A stretch of DNA of 64,000 bases from G965218495 sp965262785 (lineage in GTDB: Bacteria; Bacteroidota; Rhodothermia; Rhodothermales; Bin80). Numbering within the stretch: the first letter of the stretch is position 1; each line of letters begins with the position of its first letter. The translations under genes and the position numbers were made by a program. The DNA lies in assembly GCA_965262785.1 (NCBI GenBank), contig OZ253559.1, positions 2,728,001 through 2,792,000 of the forward strand, given 5' to 3'. Shown here one piece after another: positions 8,299-17,674 of the stretch. Under the pieces are notes generated by a model that did no database searches, was not told the origin of the DNA, and was given only the letters and a program-made list of their open reading frames with translations.

Positions 8299-10040
8299 TA
8301 TACCACCAGTTATAACCATCCAGTGCACTGCGAGTGAACAAAACAGACTGTCATACTGAAGCGCTTCGTTTCGAGGACTTGGGACGGCGTAAAGTGGTCG
8401 GAAAGTTCGACGGCGGCCCTATATCCTCGGACGCAGGTGTGCTCCTGCTACGGGAGGCCGACCGGATGTTCGACGTCATTGGCCGCTTGGCCGCCTGCTT
8501 CACCGACCACCGTGATCCCAGCAGGGTCGAGCACACCGGGGAGGCGATGCTCAGGCAACGAATCTACGCGATATGCTTGGGCCACGAAGACGTGAACGAC
8601 CATGACCGCCTGCGGGACGATCCCGTGTTGGCCATGGGCGTGGGCTGCGAGGATGTAACAGGTGCGCACCGGGCACGGGAACGCGACCAGGGACATCCGC
8701 TGGCGAGTTCCAGCACACTGAACCGACTGGAGCTCGGCTCGAAAGAAGCGGCCGTATTGCACAGGTACAAGCGCATCGTAGTGGACCCTGAAAAGATCGA
8801 TGCCATGCTCGCGGACTTGTTCACCGATATCACGGGCGAAGAACCAGAGCATATCGTGTTGGATCTCGATGCTACCGATGACGCGATACACGGCCAGCAG
8901 GAGGGGCGCTTCTTTCATGGTTACTATGGCCACTATTGCTACTTACCGCTGTACATCGTTAGCGGCAAGCATGTGTTGACCGCTCGTTTGCGCCCCTCCA
9001 ACATTGACGCATCAGCGGGCACGATAGAGGAGTTAGCGCCCGTGGTAGCGCGTATCCGTGCGCGGTGGCCGCAGGTGCCCATCTGGATTCGTGCAGATGC
9101 AGGATTCTGCCGCGATGATATCATGGCATGGTGCGAAGCGCAGGGCCTGCACTACATCGTTGGTATGCCGCGCAATGAACGGCTGAAGCGCATCATTGAG
9201 GAGGCTATGGAGCAGAGTCAGGCCACCTGCGAGGCCAGCGGGCAGCCTTCGCGGCGCTTCCGCAGCTTCGAGTACCGAACAAAGGACAGCTGGAGCTGTG
9301 CGCGGCGCGTGATAGCCAAGGCGGAATGGCTGCCTGGACCGCGCGGCTACAACGCACGATTCGTGGTCACCAATTTCAGCGAGGACGCGTACGACGCGCG
9401 CACGCTATACGAGGATTTGTACTGTGCGCGAGGAGACATGGAGAACCGGCTCAAGGAGCAGCAGCAGACCCTGTTCGCTGACCGCACCTCTACGTCCATG
9501 ATGGAGAGCAACCAGCTGCGCCTGTACTTCTCTACGGTCGCCAACATCCTGATGACCATCATCAAGACCGTAGGCTTGCAGGGCACAGCGATGGCTAAGG
9601 CGCAGTGCTCTACCACCCGAGTGCGGCTGCTGAAGATCGCCGCACTGGTCGTGGTAAGCGTGCGCCGAGTCCGCCTGTTCTTTCCCAAGGCGTATCCGTG
9701 GCAGCAACTGTTCGCGCGCGTGCTAAGCAACCTGCGCGGCGCTGTGCACGCCACCACGGTCGGCGCGCGCGCCTCACCTTCATAGGCACTTCCTGACCCG
9801 ACTTGTTCCAGAGATTGACAGGTGCCACATGGTGGTTGCTGGATACGTGTATCCAAGAAGCACCGGTGCACGAACAAAAGGGCTGATTCCCGCTCGAAGC
9901 GTGCCCAAAACAGCGCTTACTGCCGCCAACTAAATGCTCCGGAAGGCGGGAATCGGCCTTCGCATGTCCAGATCGTGACCCATTGGCTACAGATGCCTCA
10001 AACTATGGCGATTCAAGAGCTTGGTGAGCGATGCGGGTTA
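8237..10040 (+). mobile_element. IS1380-family insertion sequence, copy 1 (intact transposase)
   Basis: Boundaries come from comparing the two copies in this window (this one and 58824-60623): similarity begins at the TAACCC of 8237 and ends at the GGGTTA of 10040. The ends are imperfect inverted repeats: inward reading, TAACCCGGATAAATCACCAG on the left against TAACCCGCATCGCTCACCAA on the right. About 255 bp of non-coding DNA follow the transposase stop, and the two copies are similar there too. No clear target duplication; if the ends are drawn at CCC the flanks are CTAA and TTAA. It interrupts a recQ-type gene. Confidence 0.85.
8334..9785 (+). CDS. IS1380-family transposase
   Basis: This 483-residue DDE transposase starts at a GTG 97 bp inside the left end. 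Catalytic blocks visible: Leu-Asp-Leu-Asp-Ala-Thr-Asp-Asp near residue 180, Arg-Ala-Asp-Ala-Gly-Phe-Cys near residue 260, and Tyr-Cys-Ala-Arg-Gly-Asp-Met-Glu-Asn-Arg-Leu-Lys-Glu near residue 365, which carries the glutamate, in the arrangement of IS1380 (DDE_Tnp_1_4) proteins. The N-terminal region (residues ~12-120) is likely DNA-binding. Compared with copy 2 it has one extra codon and no premature stop, so it may be the functional source of transposase for both copies. Confidence 0.9.
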   Translation: MNKTDCHTEALRFEDLGRRKVVGKFDGGPISSDAGVLLLREADRMFDVIGRLAACFTDHRDPSRVEHTGEAMLRQRIYAICLGHEDVNDHDRLRDDPVLAMGVGCEDVTGAHRARERDQGHPLASSSTLNRLELGSKEAAVLHRYKRIVVDPEKIDAMLADLFTDITGEEPEHIVLDLDATDDAIHGQQEGRFFHGYYGHYCYLPLYIVSGKHVLTARLRPSNIDASAGTIEELAPVVARIRARWPQVPIWIRADAGFCRDDIMAWCEAQGLHYIVGMPRNERLKRIIEEAMEQSQATCEASGQPSRRFRSFEYRTKDSWSCARRVIAKAEWLPGPRGYNARFVVTNFSEDAYDARTLYEDLYCARGDMENRLKEQQQTLFADRTSTSMMESNQLRLYFSTVANILMTIIKTVGLQGTAMAKAQCSTTRVRLLKIAALVVVSVRRVRLFFPKAYPWQQLFARVLSNLRGAVHATTVGARASPS

Positions 10041-10221
10041 AAGTCGGACCACCGTACAGCAAGGGCAAAGTGCGCGAATAGCGTCGGATCTCTGTGAGCC
10101 CAATCGGTTATCCGCCAGGATGCACGGCGCCACTGCCTGCGAAAGCGTTTGTACTTCCGCATGGCCCACCGAACTAAGTGGTAGCCAATGGACTGCAGTG
10201 GCCGGTACAGGACGAATTAGT
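10041..10221. other. Short spacer between two insertion sequences
   Basis: 180 bp between the right end of the IS1380 copy and the left inverted repeat of the IS256-like element. I looked here in all frames for the missing C-terminal part of the recQ gene and saw nothing recognisable, so that part appears deleted or displaced. Confidence 0.4.
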
Positions 10222-10245
10222 GGGATTGCACATTTTTAAGTTGGG
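10222..10245 (+). repeat. Terminal inverted repeat, left end of IS256-like element
   Basis: 24 bp, 20 of 24 matching the reverse complement of 12864-12887; mismatches at inward positions 6, 12, 13 and 16. It lies about 280 bp beyond the transposase stop. Confidence 0.7.
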
Positions 10246-10525
10246 TTTCGGCAGCTTCTGCCGAGATGGGCCCTCAAAGTAGATATCTTTTGGCAATGGA
10301 TTGGGCTTCGGGTCGAGAGTGTGGGTGCAAATGGGACGGTGCATGCCTATGTGGGCCCAATTGCGTGCTCACACGCGGATTTTCGGGCGTAGGCAGGCTC
10401 GTGGAGTGACTTTCCGGGCACGATATCCCGCAGGGATCCTCTGATCGCACGCGTAAGCGGCGATCTTGGCAGGGTGCAGCGCCTCAGAGCGTCCAGGCAG
10501 CTGCGGGTTTTGCGTTATGCCAGCG

Positions 10526-11839
10526 TCAGCAGCGCACTACTGCGCGGGGGCATCCAGCGGCAGGTGTTGCCTTTGCAGCCCCTTGGGGCTGGCAGACCGA
10601 ATCCCCACTAACCCATTGACCCCCGGAGGTGGTCAGGACCTGGGTCAGCTCCTTCATGTCCTCCCGGCGTATCGGCTTCAGATTCGACTCGTACTGCATG
10701 AATATCGCCCCGCACCAGCGCTGACGCATCCCCGATGATCCCCAGCGCTTCACGTTCCGTGATCGGTTCGCAATAATGCTGTTGAGGTTCTCGATGATGT
10801 TTGTCGTCTTCAGACTGTCTCTGACAGCCTGGTTCCGCACCCCCAACCGGTGAAGCGCCAGCGTATCCTCCATACCCTCCTCCAGACTGCGTGCGGCTTT
10901 CGGGCACGACCGCTGCAGCGCTTCATGCAGCGACACAAGCGCCGCCCGTGCCTCTGCGTACGTGGGCAGTTCCCAAGCCGCCTGAAGCCGACGCTTCATT
11001 TGCGTGGCCGCTGGCTCGCTCTTGATGTGACGCGTCACATTGGTACGCTTGTGCCATTGGCAGCGCTGGAATACGACCGCATCCCCAAACACCGCACTGA
11101 TTCCCTTGCGAAGCCCGCGGCTGCCGTCCACCTGTACCAACAGCTTGTCGGTATGGGTGAAGCCCCGACGCAACAGATCCTGCAGCAGCGACTCCACCTG
11201 CGCACTGTTCTCGGTACGGCTTTCCGCAAAGCCCAGTACGACCTTCTCGCCCTCGGTCGTGATGCCCATCGCTACGATCATCTGCATACCAGCCAAATAC
11301 TTGCCATCAAGCAGGAGCACCGCAAAGGTGTGCTGATCGAATCGGCGCGTCTCAAATGCCTTCAGTAGCGCTGCCGTCTGCGTAATGAAGGCGTTGCCAA
11401 TGCTGCTGGCACTCAACCCCAGACTATCGGTGAAGACTTGGGCCGCCTGCCTGTAATTGCGCCGCGAGAGTCCACACAGCAACCCTCGTGTCACGCTTTC
11501 CCGGTCCATAAGCCCACGCTCGCGCAAGAGGCGGTACGTTTGCAGAGGACGCTCCTTTCGGGTTCGTACATTCCGCACGCGCGGAACGCGGACCGCAATG
11601 CGCTCCAAACCGACGCGGATGGAACCCGGATTCGCCCCCCAGCGCTGAAAGCCGGTCTTATGGTGCTTCCCACGTGCGCCGCATATGAAGTGGGCCTCGG
11701 CTTCCATGACCCATGTGGCCATCTTGGTAAGAAGATGATCAAGACATCCAAGGCAGCTGGCCAGGCCGATGAAGTTCCTTTGCGCAAGCCCCCGAAAGTC
11801 CTCGATGAGTGATTGATCCAGCATAGGGGTATGGGGCAT
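10526..11839 (-). CDS. IS256-family (mutator-type) transposase
   Basis: The 437-residue protein has the IS256 catalytic layout: Asp178 in Leu-Leu-Leu-Asp-Gly-Lys, Asp238 in Val-Gln-Val-Asp-Gly-Ser followed by Cys260-Gln-Trp-His263, and Glu350 in Thr-Thr-Asn-Ile-Ile-Glu-Asn-Leu-Asn-Ser, then an Arg-rich stretch. The N-terminal third is likely DNA-binding. The ATG shares one base with the stop of the upstream gene (TGATG), so translation is probably coupled. The last ~35 residues after Lys-Glu-Leu-Thr have no obvious counterpart in family members I know. It should be competent by its visible residues. Confidence 0.88.
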   Translation of the reverse strand: MPHTPMLDQSLIEDFRGLAQRNFIGLASCLGCLDHLLTKMATWVMEAEAHFICGARGKHHKTGFQRWGANPGSIRVGLERIAVRVPRVRNVRTRKERPLQTYRLLRERGLMDRESVTRGLLCGLSRRNYRQAAQVFTDSLGLSASSIGNAFITQTAALLKAFETRRFDQHTFAVLLLDGKYLAGMQMIVAMGITTEGEKVVLGFAESRTENSAQVESLLQDLLRRGFTHTDKLLVQVDGSRGLRKGISAVFGDAVVFQRCQWHKRTNVTRHIKSEPAATQMKRRLQAAWELPTYAEARAALVSLHEALQRSCPKAARSLEEGMEDTLALHRLGVRNQAVRDSLKTTNIIENLNSIIANRSRNVKRWGSSGMRQRWCGAIFMQYESNLKPIRREDMKELTQVLTTSGGQWVSGDSVCQPQGAAKATPAAGCPRAVVRC

Positions 11840-12807
11840 CAGACGGCGTTAAGGTTGATGAGACTCTCACGAAGTTGTGGCAGATAGGCCGCATGGGCCA
11901 CACGGCGCAGCTGAGCCTCGTGTTCCAACAGTGCCAGTGCCATCTGTTCGCGTTGCTGGAAAACGGCGCTGGCCGGGGTCTGCAACCTGCGACTGATGGC
12001 ATCCATGAAGCGCATCACGCGTAGCCCCCGGTCGAGCTTGAGCAGCATGCCCGTGCGTTGAATCGTCAGAGATTGCTCCAGGCCCTCCCATAAAACCTTC
12101 GCTGCGGACCGATTGACACGCGTCAAGTCCTGGTGAATACGGGTGAGTGCGCGTTCAGCTTCCCGGGCATCGAACCCATTCCATGCCTGGCGGAGGCGAT
12201 TGCGATACACAGGAACAAGGTCTTCCGGAAGACCACAGGTGACTTGATCCAACAGCGAATTGAGACAGCGCTGTATAGCGACCTTGGCGCCGAACACCTG
12301 GCGCACCGCCGATTGAAGTCCCGAACTGCTGGGCAGCACACAGAGCAGCCCATCGGCGGCCGAAAGACCACGATCGGACAGCGACTGCACAAAGGACGTA
12401 AGAGCAGAGACGTTTTCAGGGTAGCACGCTACAAGGCCAAGTATGCGGCGATAGCCCGTGATGGTCAGACCCGCTCCAAGAACGATGCTAACGCCGCGTG
12501 GGCACAGCCCGCGCAGCCAGATCGCAACGATCGGGTCGTCTTGCAGACTGCGCGAATGCAACAGCTGCCACGCTTCATTCAACTGCGCCGAGTCCGGCTT
12601 TGTGTCCTGGGCCGCAGCAGAAGCCTTGATCACTACGGGCGGTGGCGCCGGCTGCTGCTGCGCTGCCGGAATGGGCCAGTCGGTGGTCAATTGTTGCAGT
12701 ATGTGCGTGCAGAGCTTCATCAGAAGCCGTCGCGAGTCACCGGAGGGATTGATCTGGGCGTCTAAAGGTGCCTCAGTGCTCCCCAAAACAGGCTGTGAGG
12801 GGTTCAT
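11839..12807 (-). CDS. Transposase-fold paralogue lacking the DDE triad, accessory gene of the IS256-like element
   Basis: This 322-residue protein precedes the transposase and overlaps it by one base. Residues ~92-276 align almost without gaps to residues ~171-356 of the adjacent transposase: shared landmarks include Leu-Gly followed seven residues later by Glu-Asn, Asp-x-Leu-Leu, Val-Phe-Gly, Gln-Arg-Cys, Arg-Leu-x-x-Ala-Trp, Glu-Ala-x-x-Ala-Leu, and Glu-Gly-x-Glu-x-x-Leu. The three catalytic positions are replaced: Asp178 by Arg99, Asp238 by Pro159, Glu350 by Ala270; the His of Cys-Gln-Trp-His is Ser. The N-terminal ~90 residues are Gln/Pro/Ala-rich and unrelated. The frame is clean and full length, so it looks selected rather than decaying. 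A regulatory, structural or DNA-binding role is inference. Confidence 0.75.
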   Translation of the reverse strand: MNPSQPVLGSTEAPLDAQINPSGDSRRLLMKLCTHILQQLTTDWPIPAAQQQPAPPPVVIKASAAAQDTKPDSAQLNEAWQLLHSRSLQDDPIVAIWLRGLCPRGVSIVLGAGLTITGYRRILGLVACYPENVSALTSFVQSLSDRGLSAADGLLCVLPSSSGLQSAVRQVFGAKVAIQRCLNSLLDQVTCGLPEDLVPVYRNRLRQAWNGFDAREAERALTRIHQDLTRVNRSAAKVLWEGLEQSLTIQRTGMLLKLDRGLRVMRFMDAISRRLQTPASAVFQQREQMALALLEHEAQLRRVAHAAYLPQLRESLINLNAV

Positions 12808-12863
12808 ATGATTGGAAAGGAATGGTGGAGACTAGGGTCCACCTCCACAGCAACTCTCCAATT

Positions 12864-12887
12864 CCCAACTTGAATTTGTGCGATCCC
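12864..12887 (-). repeat. Terminal inverted repeat, right end of IS256-like element
   Basis: Reverse-complement partner of 10222-10245 (20 of 24 positions). It lies 57 bp upstream of the first gene of the element, leaving a short leader between repeat and start codon where the element's promoter should be. Confidence 0.7.
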
Positions 12888-13140
12888 TCGCCGTATTCGC
12901 CGGCAACCTGCTACGAATGTCATTGGAAGCCCGTTACAGGCAGAGCCTTTTGCACAATTCACTTCAGCCCTTGATTTGGGAGTAGGAGCTTCGTCAAGCC
13001 AGTGTGATTCTGCACGTATCAACTTGTTCGACCTTTGCATTGCGGAAGTCTTGCTCGAATGGGGGTGACGAACTGCGCAGGGAGGCATGACACGGCATAG
13101 CTGACCCGGCCCGCGCTGATGGCGAGACGGGCCCTACGTG

Positions 13141-14341
13141 AGGGTACGGGTGCGCTTAGAGCACCAGGCGCATCAACTGGTCGACGGTCAGCGCCAGGAT
13201 GCCGAACATCAGGTGGCAGTAGACCTTGCTATGCCCGCGTACCCGCACATACCGTCCGCCGAACTCGTCTTTGAGTCGTCCATTGACCCGCTCCACCGTC
13301 GAGCGCTCTCTGAAACGTCTCCTCTCTGGCGTAACGTGTCCGATGCTGCGTTGCGCCCGCGCCTCGCGCTTCAGCTCCTCATTGCCACGCGGGTTGATAT
13401 CAATGATCGGCACATGCCCCAGCGATCTGCTATGCTCTCGGATTTCCTTAGCATCGTACGCACTGTCCATCAAGTCGTACAGACTTTGTACCCGAGCGGC
13501 CGTCATCACTGCCAGCGGGATCGCCACCTGGCTGTCATGGACCGAAGCCGATGTTAGCGCAGCGCTGATCGGAATCCCCCCGTCAATCACATCCAAGTGC
13601 AGCTTGAAGCCGACCCAGCAGTGCCCGTGACCCTTCGAATTGCGTTTGGTCCCGACATTGCAGTCCTTCGGCAGTTCTTCCAGCATATCATCCAGCTCCA
13701 TGGAGCGTTGACGCTGCAGGCGGGTAGGGGTTTTCGGTTGTTTGCCGTCGTTGGCCTTGGGCACAGACCGCTTCGGCTTCTCGCGTGCCGAAATCGCGGT
13801 CGCGTCCCGCGAAACGTGCCCGGCCAGATGATCCTCCAGCGCGCACTCCAGCAGCACTGCGTGCAGCCGCCCCGGCAGGTCACTGTTGGCAAATTCCGCG
13901 AACGCCCGCGAAAACGACGATTCGCTCGGTACCATCTACGACCACTCCCAGCCGCATAGCTGGTGCAGTACCGGATCGCTCTTTAGTCGCTCCACCAACG
14001 CCCGCGTGGTCGGGATATCGAAGACGGACTTAGCCAAAAAAGCCCGCGCCAGCGCAGCCCGGTTCGCCTTCGGACGGCCTGGACCCTTGGACTCGCACCC
14101 CGACAACAGCTCCTCCACGCGCACTAATTCCACCACAGAAACGAATCGTCTGTGCTGTTCACTGAGCTCGCCAATAGTGAGCTCCAGCAATGGAAACAAT
14201 CTGAGCTGGAATGTGGACCAGTACCTGGACAACTCTGATCGCAATCGCATCTGCACGTTTATTGTATACATTTATGATTCTCACGTGTTCAAGTATACGA
14301 CTCACGACGCACTTAATCCGCATTATTCTCACCCACGCCCT
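13141..14341 (-). mobile_element. IS5-like insertion sequence, degenerate
   Basis: A minus-strand transposase broken by an in-frame stop fills this interval. Possible ends: inward from the left AGGGTACGGGTGCG at 13141 and inward from the right AGGGCGTGGGTGAG ending at 14341, a weak inverted repeat (roughly two thirds identical). No target duplication seen, so the exact ends are uncertain. Confidence 0.5.
13156..14271 (-). pseudogene. IS5-family transposase with internal amber stop
   Basis: Two frames join exactly: residues 1-111 end at a TAG (13936-13938) after Cys-Gly-Trp-Glu-Trp-Ser, and the same frame resumes directly with Met-Val-Pro-Ser-Glu-Ser-Ser-Phe-Ser-Arg-Ala-Phe, the continuation expected of DUF772/IS5-type transposases. 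The C-terminal part has DDE features (Gly-Phe-Lys-Leu-His-Leu-Asp, Tyr-Asp-Leu-Met-Asp-Ser-Ala-Tyr-Asp, and Arg-Ser-Thr-Val-Glu-Arg-Val-Asn). Total about 371 codons. Readthrough or restart at the following ATG could give partial products, but a dead element is the simplest reading. Confidence 0.75.
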
Positions 14342-14824
14342 AACTTTCTACGCCCGGTTTCGCGCTCGCAACCTATTTTTGCAAAAGGCTCGATCGTCGA
14401 AATTGGAGGCAAATGGCTACCCGAGGGCGAAATTCCCCTCAGCCACATGCAGGACGAATTCAGGACCGATAGACGTACTACCCAGCAAGCAAGGCATCCG
14501 GTTGGCTTGCAAGGTCGCCTATTTTGATTTGGCTACGACGGTGAATAGTGCGGGCGTCCGTATACTGCTTCATACTTTAGGGCGCAGCGCCTATTCCAAC
14601 CAACATGCCAAATCGCGTCGGTAGGACCAGGAAGCCGTTGATCATGCCACCCACAGGGGTGGTCTTGCCGCAGCATGGTCTATTACCGATGACATTTCGG
14701 CGCAATCCATGGAGGCATGTGTGATGCGATACCGCGGTACGGGGCAACGCACGCTCCTCGTGAGTTTCCGCCGACTGATCACGCAAAGGTGCCACACAGC
14801 CCACAGGGGCATCGTGCAGTTCCG
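14342..14824. other. Gap without recognised gene
   Basis: About 480 bp between the IS5-like remnant and the end of the HD-domain gene. Small open frames on both strands lack recognisable motifs or translation signals. Confidence 0.4.
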
Positions 14825-16132
14825 CTAGACCGCTAAGTCAATCTCCTTGGGATAACAGACGAAGACCTTTTCGACGAAGTTGGTCAGTGCCTCTATAGCA
14901 GGTGTATCGGCTATGCCCGAGAGCTCACATAGCTCGCCACTTTTGTTCACAACTCGGATTGGCCCTTCTGAGCGCGCATATGCTGCATGGCGCGCACGGC
15001 CTTTCGTCAGGTAGTAGGTGGCGTCTTCAATGGCACAAGGCGGAGTCGATAGACCCTTGACACACAATAAGTCCGCAATGCGTTCTTTCCATCCGCCCAT
15101 TTTGCACTCTGGTGGTTCGACATCAAGAAACGTACACCGAAACATGTCGCGCTGAAGAAAGCGTTGGGCGAGGTCGGCCAGAATCTTGTCCGGGCTGCTG
15201 GCCCACGCCTTCAGACTGCCTACTACGTCGGTGTCGTCACAACGAAGAAATGTGTTCAGGACGCTCCTGTCAGCCAGATCTGATTTGTGTATGGTCCGCT
15301 CCAAGAAAAACCGTAGCGGCGGCGTCATGCCAGCTATTGCATCGTCGTTTCCTTCCGCCAGCCACTTGCGAGCTCGCTTGATAACGGAACAGAGTAGCTG
15401 ATCGCCCGCAACCACGGCCTTGTGCAGGTAGACCTGCCAGTACATTAAGTGGCGAGCGATAAGCATATTCTCGACGGCGTAGATGCCTTTCCACTCCACG
15501 GCGACATGCGAACCCGGACCACCAGATGTCGGGTGTACACACATGGTGTGCAATATGCGCTCGAGACCGATGCGTCCTTCAATCACGCCGGTGAGATGCG
15601 AATCACGACGCAAGTAATCCAGTCGGTCCATGTCGAGCTGACTAGCGATCAAGTCGTGAAAAAACGATCGTTCGTACGAACCGTTAAACATGGCCAGTGC
15701 CAAATCCAATGGCGGACCTACCTTATCTGCGATTGACTTGATAAGAATGCCACTTATGGCCTCGTGCGGTGTATCCTGGATCAAATGAAGCTCAAGCGTA
15801 TGCGAAAACGGCGCATGCCCAATGTCGTGCAGGAGTGCTGCGGCCATAGCTGCTTGCCGCTCTTCCTTGGAGATCGGGGTGCCCTTGCCCTCCAGGATGT
15901 CTAGCGCATCCTGCATGAGCGCCATGGCACCGGTGGCGTGCGTAAAGCGCGAATGCTCTGCACCGGGGAAGACCAGGAAACCAACCCCCAGTTGGCGTAT
16001 CCTTCGCAGCCGCTGGACGTGTGGCGTCTGCAGAAGCGGCAAGAGGACATCCCGCGGCACGCTGATAAAGCCGTGAACGGGATCAGAAAGATAGACGCTA
16101 TCCGCAGCCCGCATCGTAGCTGCGCTTATCAT
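14825..16132 (-). CDS. HD-domain phosphohydrolase (dGTPase-like/YdhJ-like)
   Basis: The 435-residue protein shows the HD-domain metal-binding pattern: His-Ser-Arg-Phe-Thr-His-Ala near residue 60, His-Asp-Ile-Gly-His-Ala-Pro-Phe-Ser-His-Thr near 102, and a downstream Gln-Leu-Asp-Met-Asp-Arg-Leu-Asp-Tyr stretch supplying the last Asp. The order resembles deoxynucleotide triphosphohydrolase-like (SAMHD1/dGTPase-related) proteins. Substrate unknown. It is divergent from the deacetylase-like gene with only 17 bp between the annotated starts; starting at Met7 would widen the gap to 35 bp, leaving the two promoters inside each other's coding DNA. Confidence 0.82.
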   Translation of the reverse strand: MISAATMRAADSVYLSDPVHGFISVPRDVLLPLLQTPHVQRLRRIRQLGVGFLVFPGAEHSRFTHATGAMALMQDALDILEGKGTPISKEERQAAMAAALLHDIGHAPFSHTLELHLIQDTPHEAISGILIKSIADKVGPPLDLALAMFNGSYERSFFHDLIASQLDMDRLDYLRRDSHLTGVIEGRIGLERILHTMCVHPTSGGPGSHVAVEWKGIYAVENMLIARHLMYWQVYLHKAVVAGDQLLCSVIKRARKWLAEGNDDAIAGMTPPLRFFLERTIHKSDLADRSVLNTFLRCDDTDVVGSLKAWASSPDKILADLAQRFLQRDMFRCTFLDVEPPECKMGGWKERIADLLCVKGLSTPPCAIEDATYYLTKGRARHAAYARSEGPIRVVNKSGELCELSGIADTPAIEALTNFVEKVFVCYPKEIDLAV

Positions 16133-16149
16133 ACCGACCCTGAATCACA

Positions 16150-17565
16150 ATGAGTATCCGATGCTGCATAGCGGTAGGTCGGGAATATGCACCAAAAGCA
16201 ACGTACGCCTTGCGCATGCTTCTGTTGCCTTTAGGCATAGATCCTGTCTGGGTGGCCGACAGCGAACTGCGCGAAGGAGACCTTTACTATGGACCGCAAG
16301 ACCTGTCGCTGGGAAAGGGAGTGCTATCCCTGTCCTTTTCGCAGCAGGCAGAGGCCTATTTCGCGGCGGGCACCCCATACCGCTCGGGAGACTCCTGCAT
16401 GCGCACCTGGGATGGCGAGTCATGGCCTGTCCTGTTTGCCGGAGAGGAGCCAGGCAGCGATGACCTGGTGGCGTCTACCTTCTTTTGGCTCTCTGGCTGG
16501 CAGGAACACGTAGTGCCGTTTCGGGATATCCATGCTCGCTTTCCGCATGGGGAGTCGCTTCAGCGCACGCTCGGCGTAACCGCTAGACCTGTGGTTGACG
16601 CCTACCGCTCACGCCTTGCGTCGGAGCTCCGGCGGCATGGTGTGGTTACTAACCCTCGCAAGTGGGGTGGGGCGACCTGGGCCCTGTGCCCTACAATTGA
16701 TGTCGACTACCTGGTTAAGTGGCGCAAGGGCATGATCTACCGCGAAGTGGTGGAATACCTCGTGCGCAACCTGCGGTCTGAGCACCTGTCTGCGCGTGTA
16801 CGGCGATTTGGGCAGTTTCTGCGTGATGCGGTGCGGCCAGGCGATGTCTACCAATCCGCACTGACACGCATCCACCAAACGATCAAGCATCACGGCACCG
16901 GAACGTTTTTTTTTAAGGCCGCAGCGCATGGGCCACGGGACGTACACTACAGTCTGCAGCACCCATTTTTGCGGAAGTTCGTAGCGACTCTAGTAGATGA
17001 TGGCTTCGAGCTGGGTGTTCATCCGAGCTATCATGCGCACACGCACATCGAGTACATGTTGGCCGAGCGGGAGGCTGTAGCGACTCTGGCAGGGCATCCA
17101 CCGCTTAGCGTCCGGCAGCACTTCCTTCGCTACGAAGCGCCCGTCACGCCAAGGCTTCAAGAGCGGGTGGGCTACAGAATCGATTCAACATTGGGCTTTG
17201 CTGAACATGAAGGATTTCGCAATGGCACCTGCATGCCCTTTCTGAGATTTGACACCTCGGCCAACACGGTTACCCGTGTGTGGGAAATGCCGCTTGCTGT
17301 CATGGAATCTGCACTTTTCAATCGCCTTGGGCTGGACTTGGCGGCCGCCAAGCAAGCTACACATGACATCCTGGCCCAATGCCGCCGATTCGGCGGTGCC
17401 GCGGTAATGCTCTGGCACTCCGTGCTCTGGGACGAGATGGACCATCCAGGCTGGGGCGAACACTTTCTCGATACGTTAGCATGTGCGGCAGACCAAAAGG
17501 CGCAGGTGGCTTCACTCCAGGAGGCACTATCTGCTTGGCTGGGCGGAACCGTTGCTGCTACTTAG
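16150..17565 (+). CDS. Polysaccharide-deacetylase-like protein (DUF7033-type N-terminal region)
   Basis: The 471-residue protein has no signal peptide. The N-terminal ~150 residues look like the DUF7033 region that precedes deacetylase-like domains in many Bacteroidota. The C-terminal part has carbohydrate-esterase-4 features: Pro-Thr-Ile-Asp-Val-Asp-Tyr near residue 181, Gly-Thr-Phe-Phe-Phe-Lys-Ala near 255, Leu-Gly-Val-His-Pro-Ser-Tyr-His (metal-ligand His pair) near 291, and Arg-Tyr-Glu-Ala-Pro near 327. It probably acts on an acetylated sugar of an envelope polymer; this is inference from the fold. Divergent from the HD gene, upstream of mutS. Confidence 0.7.
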   Translation: MSIRCCIAVGREYAPKATYALRMLLLPLGIDPVWVADSELREGDLYYGPQDLSLGKGVLSLSFSQQAEAYFAAGTPYRSGDSCMRTWDGESWPVLFAGEEPGSDDLVASTFFWLSGWQEHVVPFRDIHARFPHGESLQRTLGVTARPVVDAYRSRLASELRRHGVVTNPRKWGGATWALCPTIDVDYLVKWRKGMIYREVVEYLVRNLRSEHLSARVRRFGQFLRDAVRPGDVYQSALTRIHQTIKHHGTGTFFFKAAAHGPRDVHYSLQHPFLRKFVATLVDDGFELGVHPSYHAHTHIEYMLAEREAVATLAGHPPLSVRQHFLRYEAPVTPRLQERVGYRIDSTLGFAEHEGFRNGTCMPFLRFDTSANTVTRVWEMPLAVMESALFNRLGLDLAAAKQATHDILAQCRRFGGAAVMLWHSVLWDEMDHPGWGEHFLDTLACAADQKAQVASLQEALSAWLGGTVAAT

Positions 17566-17674
17566 GGTCGGAATAGATGATGAGAGACCATTCGCCAGTG
17601 GCCGGACACTATCGGTGCCATGAATTAATATAACGAGCACAGCAAGTAGTCGACAGGCTGCTAACCCCATAAGC

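Larger units (their letters stand above)
10222..12887 (-). mobile_element. Two-gene IS256-like element with terminal inverted repeats
   Basis: Two 24-bp sequences at 10222-10245 and 12864-12887 are inverted repeats matching at 20 of 24 positions, both reading inward GGGAT-Y-GCACA at the outer end and AAGTTGGG at the inner end. They bracket two coupled minus-strand genes: a transposase-like protein lacking catalytic residues (first) and an IS256/mutator-type transposase (second). At 2.67 kb it is about twice a standard IS256-family element. I see no 8-9 bp target duplication at the ends. Confidence 0.75.

Noticed and set aside
8233..10044. Target-site duplication of IS1380 copy 1
   Set aside because: Flanks do not match exactly; CTAA/TTAA at the ends can also be read as part of the inverted repeat.
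9822..10097. 91-codon frame after the IS1380 transposase
   Set aside because: It lies in the non-coding right end of the element, crosses the terminal repeat, and is not kept open in the second copy.
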